Source: Allomuricauda sp. F6463D
GTDB lineage: Bacteria > Bacteroidota > Bacteroidia > Flavobacteriales > Flavobacteriaceae
Assembly: GCF_023015965.1 (NCBI RefSeq)
Contig: NZ_JALKAN010000002.1
Coordinates: 1,075,334-1,139,333 of the forward strand
Direction of reading: 5' to 3'
DNA length: 64,000 nt
The position numbers were made by a program, and so were the translations under genes. Numbering within the stretch: the stretch's first letter is position 1; every line of letters starts with the position of its first letter. This document shows, in pieces, positions 8,887 through 18,566 of the stretch. The notes beneath the pieces were generated by a model. The model saw only the letters and a program-made list of their open reading frames with translations, was not told where the DNA came from and did no database searches.

Positions 8887-10044
8887 ATGGCCTTCGATTT
8901 TCTGGTTCCGGTCAAGGACAAAGTATTGGCGCATTCCGAATTGTTGCCAGAACAAGCATTGGGCAAAAACATCCATATGCACACAGAAAGGGATGGACTT
9001 CCGGTATTTGCTCATGCCGATGTAGCCATTTTTGGTGTAATGGAGTCCAGAAATGCATTTGAAAAAAAGCCTGAAAAACTTGATTTAGGCGAAGTTCGTA
9101 TTCAACTCTACCGCTTAATGATGGGCAATTGGAATTCCAACATTATCGATATTGGTGATGTTGAAGAAGGAGATACAGTTGAAGACACCTATTTTGTAGT
9201 CAAGGAAATCGTGGCGGGACTTCTTGAAGAAAATATTATACCTATCGTATTGGGACTTACTCAAGATATTACGTTCCCAACATATCGTGCTTTTGATAAA
9301 ATCAAGAACATGGTAAATCTTGTCTCCATTGATAGTCGTTTTGACTTTGGAGAGGACGATGAGCTCATCTCATCACATTCCTACATGAGCAGGATAATTA
9401 CGGATAAGCCTAACAATCTTTTTAATTTTTCCAATATTGGATACCAGAGTTATTTCAATGCCCAGGAAGAAAAGGATTTGATGGAGCGACTTTTTTTTGA
9501 CGCATATCGGTTGGGTGAAATTGCAGCGAATATAGAACTGGCAGAACCAGTATTGCGCAGCAGCGATATTGTTAGCCTAGATTTACGTGCAGTACGGGCA
9601 AGTGAAATGGGAATGACCAAAAACTTTTCCCCGAACGGTTTTACCGGAAGGGAAATATGTGCCATTGCCCGTTATGCCGGTATAAGTGATAAAGTCTCTT
9701 TGTTTGGGATTTACGAAGGGGAAAATTCACATCAAACATTTCAAATGATTGCCCAGATCATTTGGTATTTTATAGAGGGGCTGAGTTTTAGGATAAAAGA
9801 ATACCCTAGCTCTAAGAATGAAGACTTCACTAAATTTACTGTACCCACGGACACGGAAGAACTTATCTTTTTTAAAAGTCATGTCACAGAACGCTGGTGG
9901 GTAGAAGTACCAACAATTTTAGTAGAACATACTAAAACAAATTCGGTGGCGTTATTACCTTGCACCGAAGAGGACTATCTGGATGCTTGCAACCAGACCA
10001 TTCCTGAAAGGTGGTTCAAAGCTTATAGAAAAGGTTTGAACTAA
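8887..10044 (+). CDS. arginase/formimidoylglutamase-fold protein with degraded metal site
   Basis: The 385-residue product belongs to the ureohydrolase fold and is likely to be annotated formimidoylglutamase. The three metal-binding blocks can be located but are altered. The GG(D/G)H block reads GLTQD (123-127) with Gln126 in place of His; the DAHxD block reads DSRFD (149-153) with Arg151 in place of His; the SxDxD block reads SLDLR (230-234) with Arg234 in place of Asp. Three of the six usual Mn ligands are therefore missing, and hydrolase activity is doubtful. It lies between topA and gldK. I infer a non-catalytic or binding role, possibly linked to its neighbours. Confidence 0.8.
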   Translation: MAFDFLVPVKDKVLAHSELLPEQALGKNIHMHTERDGLPVFAHADVAIFGVMESRNAFEKKPEKLDLGEVRIQLYRLMMGNWNSNIIDIGDVEEGDTVEDTYFVVKEIVAGLLEENIIPIVLGLTQDITFPTYRAFDKIKNMVNLVSIDSRFDFGEDDELISSHSYMSRIITDKPNNLFNFSNIGYQSYFNAQEEKDLMERLFFDAYRLGEIAANIELAEPVLRSSDIVSLDLRAVRASEMGMTKNFSPNGFTGREICAIARYAGISDKVSLFGIYEGENSHQTFQMIAQIIWYFIEGLSFRIKEYPSSKNEDFTKFTVPTDTEELIFFKSHVTERWWVEVPTILVEHTKTNSVALLPCTEEDYLDACNQTIPERWFKAYRKGLN

Positions 10045-10101
10045 TTAAATTTATTTTTGACCATTAATTGTGTTTGCACAATAATTTAATCAAAAATCAG
10101 T

Positions 10102-10133
10102 TTTGAGAGTAATGAATTTGTGTAGTACAGTTG
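10102..10133 (+). promoter_or_regulatory. candidate promoter of the gldKLMN operon
   Basis: TTTG at 10102-10105 and TACAGTTG at 10126-10133 fit the Bacteroidetes -33/-7 pattern (TTTG, then TAnnTTTG with one mismatch) with a 20-base spacer. The gldK ATG follows 33 bases later. There is no terminator between the arginase-like gene and this site, so read-through from topA is also possible. Confidence 0.4.
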
Positions 10134-10165
10134 TAAATCTTGAATCGAATAATTTAACCTAAAGT

Positions 10166-11542
10166 ATGAGAAAGCTATTCTTTTCATCTATAGCACTTGT
10201 TTTTTTGCTTACCAGTTGTGGCTCTAAATCAAGATCAAAAGGTGAACTAGTTGGGGTCCAGGGAAAAAAATGGCATCCAGAAAAGCCTTATGGGATGGAG
10301 CTGATTCCCCGTGGCGCATTTGTAATGGGTAAGGCCGAAGAGGATCAGGCAAAAGTATTGAACGCTCCCACAAGAACGGTTACCGTAAGGTCCTTTTATA
10401 TGGATGATACGGAAATCACTAATAGTGAGTACCGCCAGTTTGTGGAGTGGGTCAAGGATTCCATTGTAAGGACAAGGTTGGCCATTTTGGCCGACGAGTT
10501 GGGCATTGGCCCGGAAGATGAAGGTATAGGTGAGTATGCCTTTAAGGATACCGATACAACTGAACTTTCGGCATACGATAAGTATATGCTTGATAATTAT
10601 GCTGGTCTTGGAGAGACTGGATATGAAGGAAGGTCATTGAATAAGGATGTAGACCTTGTGTGGGATACTTCCGAATATCCTGATGAGTATTACTCTGAGA
10701 TAATGGATTCTATATACCTTCCAGAAGAAGAAAGTTACAATGGATTGAGAAGTGTTGATGTAACCAAAATCAAGTATAAGTACAGTTGGATGGATATCGA
10801 GGCGGCTGCCCGAGCAAGAACTGGTAACAGAAAGGATTTTATCAAGCAAGAAGAGCTTGAAATCTATCCAGATACCACCGTATGGATTCGAGATTTTGAA
10901 TATAGTTACAATGAGCCAATGCACAACGATTACTTTTGGCACGATGCTTACAGTGATTATCCTGTAGTAGGGGTAAACTGGATGCAGGCAAAAGCTTTCT
11001 GTAACTGGAGAACAAAATTTAAGAACGATGATCAAAAAAGTCGTGGAAAGCAGTTTGTTAACCAATTTAGATTGCCAACCGAAGCCGAATGGGAATATGC
11101 GGCCAGAGGTGGTATCGAAGGAGGTTCATATCCTTGGGGTGGTCCATATGTAATCAGTGATACAGGATGTTTTATGGCCAACTTTAAACCACAACGTGGT
11201 GATTATGCAGCCGATGCGGCCTTGTATACGGTAGAGGCGAAATCTTTCGAGCCTAATGATTATAACCTCTATAATATGGCTGGAAACGTTTCAGAATGGA
11301 CAAACTCAAGTTTTGACCCCGGCGCTTACGAATATTTGTCTACCATGAACCCGAACATCGGTTCACAGGATAATCAAAGAAAAGTAATCCGTGGAGGATC
11401 TTGGAAAGATGTAGCATATTTTCTTCAGGTAAGTACAAGAGATTATGAATACCAGGATTCCGCAAGAAGCTATATCGGATTTAGAACCGTTCAGGATTAC
11501 ATGGGAGAAGAAGATTCTACCGACGGAAGAAGTGGATTATAA
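10166..11542 (+). CDS. gldK: gliding motility / type IX secretion lipoprotein GldK
   Basis: GldK (PorK) is an outer-membrane-associated lipoprotein that forms the periplasmic ring of the type IX secretion system with GldN. The signal peptide ends in the lipobox LTSC (about residues 15-18). The rest is a formylglycine-generating-enzyme-like fold, with FYMDDTEITNSEYRQFVEWV early and RLPTEAEWEYAARGG, YNMAGNVSEWTNSS and RKVIRGGSWKDVAY later. The protein acts structurally, not as a sulfatase activator. Length 458 is normal. It begins the gldK-L-M-N operon, which ends with a strong terminator at 14902. Confidence 0.97.
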   Translation: MRKLFFSSIALVFLLTSCGSKSRSKGELVGVQGKKWHPEKPYGMELIPRGAFVMGKAEEDQAKVLNAPTRTVTVRSFYMDDTEITNSEYRQFVEWVKDSIVRTRLAILADELGIGPEDEGIGEYAFKDTDTTELSAYDKYMLDNYAGLGETGYEGRSLNKDVDLVWDTSEYPDEYYSEIMDSIYLPEEESYNGLRSVDVTKIKYKYSWMDIEAAARARTGNRKDFIKQEELEIYPDTTVWIRDFEYSYNEPMHNDYFWHDAYSDYPVVGVNWMQAKAFCNWRTKFKNDDQKSRGKQFVNQFRLPTEAEWEYAARGGIEGGSYPWGGPYVISDTGCFMANFKPQRGDYAADAALYTVEAKSFEPNDYNLYNMAGNVSEWTNSSFDPGAYEYLSTMNPNIGSQDNQRKVIRGGSWKDVAYFLQVSTRDYEYQDSARSYIGFRTVQDYMGEEDSTDGRSGL

Positions 11543-11627
11543 AAAAAGAATAAGGGAACATTATATAAATTACAAGTAAAACCAGTAACCAAATACTTAT
11601 TTATATAACTTAATTAAAATTAGAATT

Positions 11628-12296
11628 ATGGCGCAGTCAAAATCAACAAAAAAGCTATTTAATATGGCCTACGGGCTAGGAGCATCGGTAGTAATTATTG
11701 GTGCATTGTTCAAGATTCTTCACTGGGAAGTAGATCTTGGGTTTATGAAATTAGGAGGATCACTTCTTCTTGCTATTGGACTTATTACAGAAGCATTGAT
11801 CTTTGCCATCTCTGCATTTGAACCAGTAGATGATGAATTCGATTGGTCTTTGGTATATCCGGAATTGGCCGGTGGTGAGGCGGATGCTTCTAGAAAACAA
11901 GAAGCTAAAGATGCTCAAGAAACTGAAGGACTACTTTCTAAAAAATTGGATAACCTTCTTAAAGAAGCAAAAATCGATTCTGATCTTTTTGCCAACTTGG
12001 GAGAAAGTATCAAAAGTTTTGAAGGTGCTGCCAAGAATATTACTCCAACTACGGACGCCATTCAGCACACTAAAAAATACTCTGAGGAATTGTCTCATGC
12101 TGCAGCTCAAATGGAATCTTTGAACAGTTTGTACAAAGTTCAATTGGAAAGTGCTAGCAGACAAGCTTCCATAAACGAGGAAGTAGTTCAGAATGCAGGT
12201 GCTTTGAAAGACCAAATGGAGTCTTTGGCAACTAACCTTTCTTCTTTGAATGGAGTATACGGAGGTATGCTTACTGCTATGGGCGGTAAAATCTAA
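11628..12296 (+). CDS. gldL: gliding motility / type IX secretion motor protein GldL
   Basis: GldL (PorL) is the inner-membrane stator-like subunit that, with GldM, uses the proton gradient to drive type IX secretion and gliding. Two membrane helices lie at about 12-30 and 36-58, and include the short FKILHWE turn typical of the family with the conserved glutamate. The remaining 160 residues are a cytoplasmic helical domain. Length 222 is normal. It is 85 bases after gldK and 65 bases before gldM. Confidence 0.97.
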   Translation: MAQSKSTKKLFNMAYGLGASVVIIGALFKILHWEVDLGFMKLGGSLLLAIGLITEALIFAISAFEPVDDEFDWSLVYPELAGGEADASRKQEAKDAQETEGLLSKKLDNLLKEAKIDSDLFANLGESIKSFEGAAKNITPTTDAIQHTKKYSEELSHAAAQMESLNSLYKVQLESASRQASINEEVVQNAGALKDQMESLATNLSSLNGVYGGMLTAMGGKI

Positions 12297-12361
12297 TTAG
12301 AGGTTTTAATCAACAGAAAACAAACCAAATCAAATTATTTATTAAATCTAATTAGAAAAAC

Positions 12362-13942
12362 ATGGCAGGAGGAAAACAAACACCACGTCAGAAGATGATC
12401 AACCTTATGTATTTGATCTTCATAGCGATGTTGGCACTTAATATGAGCAAGGAAGTACTCGCAGCTTTCGGATTAATGAACGAAAAGCTCGAAACTTCCA
12501 ACACTAACATGGACTCCAACAACACCAGTTTTATGGCCAGTTTGGAAACAAAAGCTAGTGAAAACACGGAGGAGTATGGTGAACTATACCAAAATGCTCA
12601 ACAGATAAAAGAACTTTCAGATGCTTATTATAGTTATTTGGAAGGGTTGAAAAAAGAGATGACCGCAGATTTGGAAGACCCAAAAGATTATGTGGTTATG
12701 GATAAGTCGGATTATTTGGACCAAAAATTCTGGCAAGGAGATAAATTGACTCCGGCCGGAGAAGAGTTCATGGGCTTCATTAACAACTATCGTGATGGCG
12801 TGATCAATGCATTGCCAGCAGATGAGTTTGAAAGTTTGAAATCGGCTGTAGATACCCGTTTTGCTACCAATGATGGTAAAAAAGACGATGGTAAAGTAGA
12901 GACTAGGGATGGTACTCGCCAAGATTGGATCAACTATCATTACGAAGGATTTCCACTGGTAGCCTCTTTAACAAAGTTGACACAGTTGCAGGCAGATATC
13001 AAAACTACTGAGCAAGAGGTGCTTAAAACCCTTTTGGAAGGTGAGTTGACAGAAGCAGTATCCTTAACAAATTTCGCCAGTGCATTGGATGCACCTAAAA
13101 CTGCTTATTATGCAGGAGAAAAATATACAGGTAAGATTATTGTTAGCAAAACTGACAGGACTTCTACTCCTGTAAAGGCAGAGTTGACTTTGGACGGAAG
13201 ACCATTGACCGAAGGTAAGGACTACGAATTGGAAGCAGGAGGAATCAAAATGTTGATCAGTGCCGGTACTCCAGGAGATCATACAATCACAGGAACCATG
13301 ACGTACATGCAAGATGGCCAAGAGGTACCAGTAGAAGTGAACAACACTTTTGCAACCATCTCTATGCCAAATGCAGCAGTTATTTCTGCAGATAAGATGA
13401 ACGTGGTTTACCGAGGTGTGGCCAATCCAATGACGATATCAATTCCAGGTATTCCTGATAACAAGGTGACAGCTTCAGCTTCTGGTTTAAGCAGAAGAAG
13501 TGGTAGTAACTATGTTATGAACCCAGGTACAGGTAGATCTGTGACCATTACAGCTTCTGGTACTTTGCCAGATGGTAAAGGAATCAGTACTAAGTCTGAG
13601 TTCCGTATTAAGGATATTCCAAGGCCAAGTGGTACCGTTCGTGGAGAATCCGGAAGCATTAAAATGCCTAGGAAAAACCTTGAAATTGCAACAGTTAGTG
13701 CTATGTTGGAAGACTTTGATTTTGACTTGAACCTTGCTGTAGCTGAATTCAAGTTCAAAGTACCAGGTCAACCTACCGTAGTAGTAAAAGGAAATAAATT
13801 GGATGCCAGAGCCAAATCCGCACTTAGAAGAGCGGGTAGAGGAGAGTCTGTGCAGATATTCGATATCCAAGCTTACATCACAAACAACAAGAGCTACAAG
13901 TTGAAAAAAGTATCTCCGGTTGTGGTTGAGCTTACAAACTAA
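12362..13942 (+). CDS. gldM: gliding motility / type IX secretion protein GldM
   Basis: GldM (PorM) spans the periplasm and links the GldL motor to the GldK/GldN ring. The start MAGGKQTPRQKMINLMYLIFIAMLALNMSKEVL holds the single N-terminal membrane helix (about 13-31). A helical D1 domain and three beta domains follow, ending in the conserved SYKLKKVSPVVVEL. Length 526 is normal. Only 26 bases separate it from the gldN ATG. Confidence 0.97.
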   Translation: MAGGKQTPRQKMINLMYLIFIAMLALNMSKEVLAAFGLMNEKLETSNTNMDSNNTSFMASLETKASENTEEYGELYQNAQQIKELSDAYYSYLEGLKKEMTADLEDPKDYVVMDKSDYLDQKFWQGDKLTPAGEEFMGFINNYRDGVINALPADEFESLKSAVDTRFATNDGKKDDGKVETRDGTRQDWINYHYEGFPLVASLTKLTQLQADIKTTEQEVLKTLLEGELTEAVSLTNFASALDAPKTAYYAGEKYTGKIIVSKTDRTSTPVKAELTLDGRPLTEGKDYELEAGGIKMLISAGTPGDHTITGTMTYMQDGQEVPVEVNNTFATISMPNAAVISADKMNVVYRGVANPMTISIPGIPDNKVTASASGLSRRSGSNYVMNPGTGRSVTITASGTLPDGKGISTKSEFRIKDIPRPSGTVRGESGSIKMPRKNLEIATVSAMLEDFDFDLNLAVAEFKFKVPGQPTVVVKGNKLDARAKSALRRAGRGESVQIFDIQAYITNNKSYKLKKVSPVVVELTN

Positions 13943-13968
13943 GAAGTATAAAAAGTATACAAGTGATC

Positions 13969-14871
13969 ATGAATTGGAAAAACGCATTGTTAATTGGATT
14001 GTTGGGCATACTGCCTGTATCAATCATGGCACAGGCAAACATTTTAAATGCCAAGTTGCCCGAAGATATAGGTAAAAAAACCCAAGCTCAGATAGAGCAA
14101 GATGCCGATGAACCTTTAGAGTACGGTTATGTGGATGATAGGGATATCCTTTGGTCCAAGACCGTTTGGGAAATCGTTGATCTTGATGAGCGAGTTAACT
14201 TTCCATTGTATTACCCGACTGATACCGTAGGTATTGGGAAAGACAGAAGGTCGCTGTACCACGTTTTGATGAAGAACATCAGAAATGGAAACCTTACAGA
14301 GGTTTATGCAGACTCCTACTTTACTGAAAAGAGAAAGTTGGAAGACCTTTCGGCAACCTTGAGCAAAGTGGATACCACGGACCTTGGGTACGAACAAGTA
14401 AATGCTGGTGAGCAGGTTTCCCCTGAGTTTATTAACAAAAGGGATCTTACCGCAGCAGATATTGAAGAGTACCGTATAAAAGGAATTTGGTTTTTCGATA
14501 AGCGACAAGGAGAACTTAAATTTCGATTATTGGGAATTGCACCCGTTGCACCCGATGTAAACTTTATCGATGATGAGTCTGTTGATCCAGGGCAGAACAA
14601 AGTAGAATTGTTCTGGGTGTGGTATCCTGCGGCGCGTAAAATTTTACACGATGCCAAAGTATACAACCAACGTAACTCTGCAAGACCTATATCTTTTGAT
14701 GCACTGTTAAATGCGCGTCGTTTCAATGGTGTTATCTACAAGGAAGAAAATGTTCACGAAGATCGTGAAATAAAAGACTACATTTTTGATAATGCATTGT
14801 TCCAGCTCTTGGAAGCTCAAAGAATCAAAGAGGATATAAGAGACAGGGAACAAGATATGTGGGCATATTAA
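13969..14871 (+). CDS. gldN: gliding motility / type IX secretion protein GldN
   Basis: GldN (PorN) is the periplasmic partner of GldK in the type IX secretion ring. The ATG at 13969 is chosen over an in-frame GTG at 13963. It gives MNWKNALLIGLLGILPVSIMAQA, a signal peptide with a signal peptidase I site. The mature part has the family's DDRDILWSKTVWEIVDLDERVNFPLYYP and FWVWYPAARKIL motifs. It is the last gene of the operon; a terminator begins 30 bases after its stop. Confidence 0.96.
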   Translation: MNWKNALLIGLLGILPVSIMAQANILNAKLPEDIGKKTQAQIEQDADEPLEYGYVDDRDILWSKTVWEIVDLDERVNFPLYYPTDTVGIGKDRRSLYHVLMKNIRNGNLTEVYADSYFTEKRKLEDLSATLSKVDTTDLGYEQVNAGEQVSPEFINKRDLTAADIEEYRIKGIWFFDKRQGELKFRLLGIAPVAPDVNFIDDESVDPGQNKVELFWVWYPAARKILHDAKVYNQRNSARPISFDALLNARRFNGVIYKEENVHEDREIKDYIFDNALFQLLEAQRIKEDIRDREQDMWAY

Positions 14872-14901
14872 TTGTTCATAAAAAATCCAATTCAATACAG
14901 C

Positions 14902-14934
14902 AAAAACGCCGCACTATGTGCGGCGTTTTTTTTT
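14902..14934 (+). terminator. terminator of the gldKLMN operon
   Basis: AAAAACGCCGCAC (14902-14914) pairs perfectly with 14918-14930 around a TAT loop, and a run of nine T follows. The GC-rich core and T-tract make this a very strong intrinsic terminator. Confidence 0.93.
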
Positions 14935-14977
14935 ATTAAAACTGAAGCTTTAGTGTTAATAAAATGAATCGGATGCC

Positions 14978-14985
14978 TAATTTTG
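14978..14985 (+). promoter_or_regulatory. candidate -7 element giving a leaderless transcript
   Basis: TAATTTTG fits the TAnnTTTG -7 consensus and ends only four bases before the ATG of the FAD oxidoreductase at 14990. If used, transcription would begin at or next to the start codon. No clear -33 TTTG is seen at the expected distance. Confidence 0.3.
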
Positions 14986-14989
14986 TACT

Positions 14990-16045
14990 ATGTTGGATTA
15001 TATAGTAGTAGGATTGGGGTTGGCAGGAATCTCTTTTTGTGAAACCTTGGAGAAAAAAGGTAAAACTTTTAAAGTAATCACCGATGAGTCACAAAAAGCT
15101 TCTCAAGTAGCGGGAGGATTGTACAACCCCGTAATATTGAAAAGATTTACCATGGCTTGGAAAGCCAAACAACAATTGGAGTTGGCCAAGCCATTCTACC
15201 AGCATTTGGAGGATAAGTTGGGCATAAAATTAGATAGTGAACTTCCAGTTTTGCGAAAATTTGCATCTGTGGAAGAGCAGAACGCATGGTTTGTAGCAGC
15301 CGACCGCCCTGAGTTGGATTATTTTCTATCCACCAAGATTCTACCGAATAATAATGATGAAATCGATGCATCCCACGGCTTTGGCAAAGTAAAATATACC
15401 GGTAGGATTGATACAGGTAATATGGTGCGGTGCTATAGAAAATATTTGAAAGAAAAGGACCGACTGCATGCCGAAACTTTCGATTTTAAATCCTTTACGA
15501 ATGAGAATGAACACGTGTCCTATAAATCTCTTACCGCCAAAAACATTGTTTTTGCTTGTGGTTACGGGCTTAAACGAGACCCTTATTTTGGGTATTTACC
15601 CATGAACGGCACCAAAGGGGAGTTGTTGATCATTCATGCGCCGGATTATAGAGAAAAAAATGTGATCAAATCATCCGTTTTCACCATTCCAATGGAAGGA
15701 GACAGGTATTTGGTAGGAGCTACTTACAAATGGAAAGATAAAACCAATGTACCCACAGCGGAATCTAGACTTGAACTTGTTAAAAAACTAAAGACTTTTT
15801 TAAAATGTAATTTTGAAATTATTGATCATATTGCGGGAATTCGACCAACAGTTGTAGATCGTAGACCGTTGGTAGGGAGACATCCAAAACATAAAAATAT
15901 CTATGTTTTAAATGGTTTTGGATCAAGAGGTGTGCTTATTGCTCCATACGCTTCAGGCCAATTGTATGACTATATTGAAAATAACATAGCATTGCACCCT
16001 GAAATGGATATTGCAAGGTTCACTAAAAAATACTACCAAAATTAA
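14990..16045 (+). CDS. FAD-dependent oxidoreductase (DAO / glycine oxidase-like)
   Basis: The 351-residue product is a D-amino-acid-oxidase-superfamily flavoprotein. The N-terminus has the dinucleotide-binding motif DYIVVGLGLAGISFCETLEKKG (GxGxxG), the middle NIVFACGYG is the second FAD-contact segment, and GIRPTVVDRRPLVGRHP with VLNGFGSRGVLIAPYASGQL is the C-terminal FAD motif. No signal peptide is seen. The substrate cannot be assigned from sequence. It is convergent with the DUF983 gene, overlapping it by 4 bases at the stops. Confidence 0.85.
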   Translation: MLDYIVVGLGLAGISFCETLEKKGKTFKVITDESQKASQVAGGLYNPVILKRFTMAWKAKQQLELAKPFYQHLEDKLGIKLDSELPVLRKFASVEEQNAWFVAADRPELDYFLSTKILPNNNDEIDASHGFGKVKYTGRIDTGNMVRCYRKYLKEKDRLHAETFDFKSFTNENEHVSYKSLTAKNIVFACGYGLKRDPYFGYLPMNGTKGELLIIHAPDYREKNVIKSSVFTIPMEGDRYLVGATYKWKDKTNVPTAESRLELVKKLKTFLKCNFEIIDHIAGIRPTVVDRRPLVGRHPKHKNIYVLNGFGSRGVLIAPYASGQLYDYIENNIALHPEMDIARFTKKYYQN

Positions 16046-16446
16046 CCCTTAACAGCTTCTTTGTGCTGTTTTACTGCATTGGGGTCGTATTTAATAAAGA
16101 AGTTTATCCAAATATTTCTGGATAACCTTATGATTACGGGCATAAAAATAATCAAGGTACCAACAATCGAAATAAAGGAAGTAATTAAAGAAGTGCCTAT
16201 GAACAAAAACGAAATTACAAAAGCTGCGACTGCAAAAGCAATACCAACACCATAGCTAACATACATGGCTCCGTAAAAAAAAGAAGGCTCTATCTTATAT
16301 TTTAAACCACAATGGGAGCATCTTTCATTCATATCAAAGATTTTGGAAAGGGTATAAGGATTTGAATTCTCATACATGCTCTCTTCATGGCATCTTGGAC
16401 AGTTTCCTGTTAAAATACTGTACAATTTGGTTCCTTTTTTTAACAT
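16042..16446 (-). CDS. DUF983 family membrane protein
   Basis: The 134-residue product has two CxxC pairs near the N-terminus (CPRCHEE and CSHCGLKY, about residues 16-19 and 42-45), likely a zinc ribbon, then two membrane helices (about 62-82 and 87-108). This is the DUF983 layout. Its role is unknown. It is divergent from the ABC-F gene, with 65 bases between starts. Confidence 0.85.
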   Translation of the reverse strand: MLKKGTKLYSILTGNCPRCHEESMYENSNPYTLSKIFDMNERCSHCGLKYKIEPSFFYGAMYVSYGVGIAFAVAAFVISFLFIGTSLITSFISIVGTLIIFMPVIIRLSRNIWINFFIKYDPNAVKQHKEAVKG

Positions 16447-16511
16447 TTGCAGGACTTTTGTACAAAAGTATAAATTCGATTTCTAATGTATTGTAATCAA
16501 GGTCACATATA

Positions 16512-18428
16512 ATGTTAAACATTCACAATCTTTCAGTAGCCTTTGGAGGTGAATACCTGTTTGAAGAAATATCATTTCGTCTCAATGGAGGGGATAGGGT
16601 AGGTCTTATAGGAAAGAACGGTGCTGGGAAGTCCACCATGCTTAAACTTTTGGCTAAGGAAATGCCTTTGGATGAAGGTGCCATAGCTATGGAGAAAGAT
16701 GTAAAAATAGGATTTCTTAAGCAGGATATCGACTTTGAGGAAGGTAGAACAGTATTGGAAGAGTCCTATCAGGCATTTTCGGAAATTAAGGAGCTCGAGC
16801 TTAGGCTTGATGAGGTAAATACTGCATTGGCGGAGCGCACGGATTATGAAAGTGATGGATACCATCAACTAATGGTCGATTTAAATGATATAACCCACCG
16901 ATATGAAATTTTGGGAGGGTACAATTATCAAGGAGATACAGAAAAAGTACTTCTTGGTCTCGGTTTTAAAAGGGAGGACTTTACTAAGTTGACTGATACT
17001 TTTTCTGGAGGATGGCGTATGCGTATTGAGTTGGCCAAGCTTTTGCTTCAGAGCAACGATGTACTTCTACTGGATGAGCCTACGAACCACTTGGATATCG
17101 AATCGATTATTTGGCTCGAACAGTTTCTACGAAATTTTCCCGGCGCCGTTGTTATTGTTTCACACGATAAAATGTTTCTGGACAATGTTACCAATCGAAC
17201 AATAGAAATTTCATTGGGCAGGATTTATGACTACAGCAAACCTTATTCCCAGTTTTTGGTACAACGAAAAGAAATTAAGGAGCAGCAACTAAGTGCCCAA
17301 AAGAATCAAGAAAAACAAATTCAGCAGACTGAAAGATTAATTGAAAAATTTAGAGCGAAATCCAGTAAGGCCTCCATGGCACAATCCCTTATCAAAAAAT
17401 TGGACAAATTGGAACGCATTGAGGTAGATGAAGAAGACAATAGCGTAATGAACCTTCGTTTTCCGGTCTCTGTGAACCCGGGGAAAGTTGTTGCTGAACT
17501 GGAAGGTGTTTCAAAAAGCTATGGTTCAAAAAAAGTATTGGAAGATATTGACCTAATGGTTGAGCGTGGTAGTAAAACAGCTTTTGTGGGTCAAAATGGG
17601 CAGGGAAAAACAACGCTGGCTAAAATTATGGTGGGGGAACTGGATTATCAGGGCCACCTAAAAATGGGACATAACGTAGAGTTGGGATATTTTGCACAGA
17701 ACCAAGCCGAATATCTTGATGGTAACAAAACGGTTTTGGACACCATGATCGATGCTGCCAATGAAAAAAATAGAAGCAAGGTAAGAGATATTTTAGGGTC
17801 TTTTCTATTCAGGGGAGATGATGTGGACAAATATGTAAAAGTACTCTCTGGAGGTGAGAGAAACCGATTGGCCTTGGCCAAAATGCTTTTACAGCCCTTT
17901 AATGTTCTCATTATGGATGAACCTACCAATCATTTGGACATTAAATCTAAAAATGTCTTAAAACAAGCCCTTCAGAGTTTTGAAGGAAGCCTGATCTTGG
18001 TTTCTCACGACAGGGATTTTCTCCAAGGGTTAACGGATAGAGTATATGAGTTTAAAGGAGGTGGCATAAAGGAATATTTAGGGGATATTGATTTTTATCT
18101 TGAACAACGTAAGATGGAGGATTTTCGAAGCGTTGAGAAGGGAGATCAACCTAAAAAGAAAGATGCCCCTCAAGAAAAAAGCAAAGAAAACGACTATAAA
18201 ACCCAAAAAAAACAAAAGTCCCTAAAAAATAAACTCAGTGGAGTTGAAAAAAAGATCTCACAATTGGAAAAGGAGATTGCGGATATTGATCATAACTTGC
18301 TGTTGGATTATGACTCAACTATTGCAAAACCAAACTTTTTTGACAATTATGAGGGTAAAAAGAAGGATTTGGAATCTTTGATGGAAGATTGGGAAAGCCT
18401 TTCCCATGACTTAGAATCACTACGGTAA
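16512..18428 (+). CDS. ABC-F family ATPase (Uup-like)
   Basis: ABC-F proteins are soluble twin-ATPase factors that act on the ribosome. The first domain has GKNGAGKST, signature FSGGWRMRIELAKLLL and LLLDEPTNHLDIES. The second has GQNGQGKTT, LSGGERNRLALAKMLL and LIMDEPTNHLDIKS. A charged linker between them carries RFRAKSSKASMAQSLIKKL, and a C-terminal coiled coil (about 560-638) is of the Uup type. No membrane domain is present. Length is 638. The upstream gap holds no clear consensus promoter. Confidence 0.95.
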   Translation: MLNIHNLSVAFGGEYLFEEISFRLNGGDRVGLIGKNGAGKSTMLKLLAKEMPLDEGAIAMEKDVKIGFLKQDIDFEEGRTVLEESYQAFSEIKELELRLDEVNTALAERTDYESDGYHQLMVDLNDITHRYEILGGYNYQGDTEKVLLGLGFKREDFTKLTDTFSGGWRMRIELAKLLLQSNDVLLLDEPTNHLDIESIIWLEQFLRNFPGAVVIVSHDKMFLDNVTNRTIEISLGRIYDYSKPYSQFLVQRKEIKEQQLSAQKNQEKQIQQTERLIEKFRAKSSKASMAQSLIKKLDKLERIEVDEEDNSVMNLRFPVSVNPGKVVAELEGVSKSYGSKKVLEDIDLMVERGSKTAFVGQNGQGKTTLAKIMVGELDYQGHLKMGHNVELGYFAQNQAEYLDGNKTVLDTMIDAANEKNRSKVRDILGSFLFRGDDVDKYVKVLSGGERNRLALAKMLLQPFNVLIMDEPTNHLDIKSKNVLKQALQSFEGSLILVSHDRDFLQGLTDRVYEFKGGGIKEYLGDIDFYLEQRKMEDFRSVEKGDQPKKKDAPQEKSKENDYKTQKKQKSLKNKLSGVEKKISQLEKEIADIDHNLLLDYDSTIAKPNFFDNYEGKKKDLESLMEDWESLSHDLESLR

Positions 18429-18566
18429 GGCATTAATTCAAAAATTTATACAACACTATTTTAAGTATTCACAACATAACTGGGTGTGTTCGTCGATAAA
18501 ATTTGTAAGATAATTCTTCTTTACTGTTATTTGTAGGTAAATTCTTTACGATAAAATAAGTAATAA

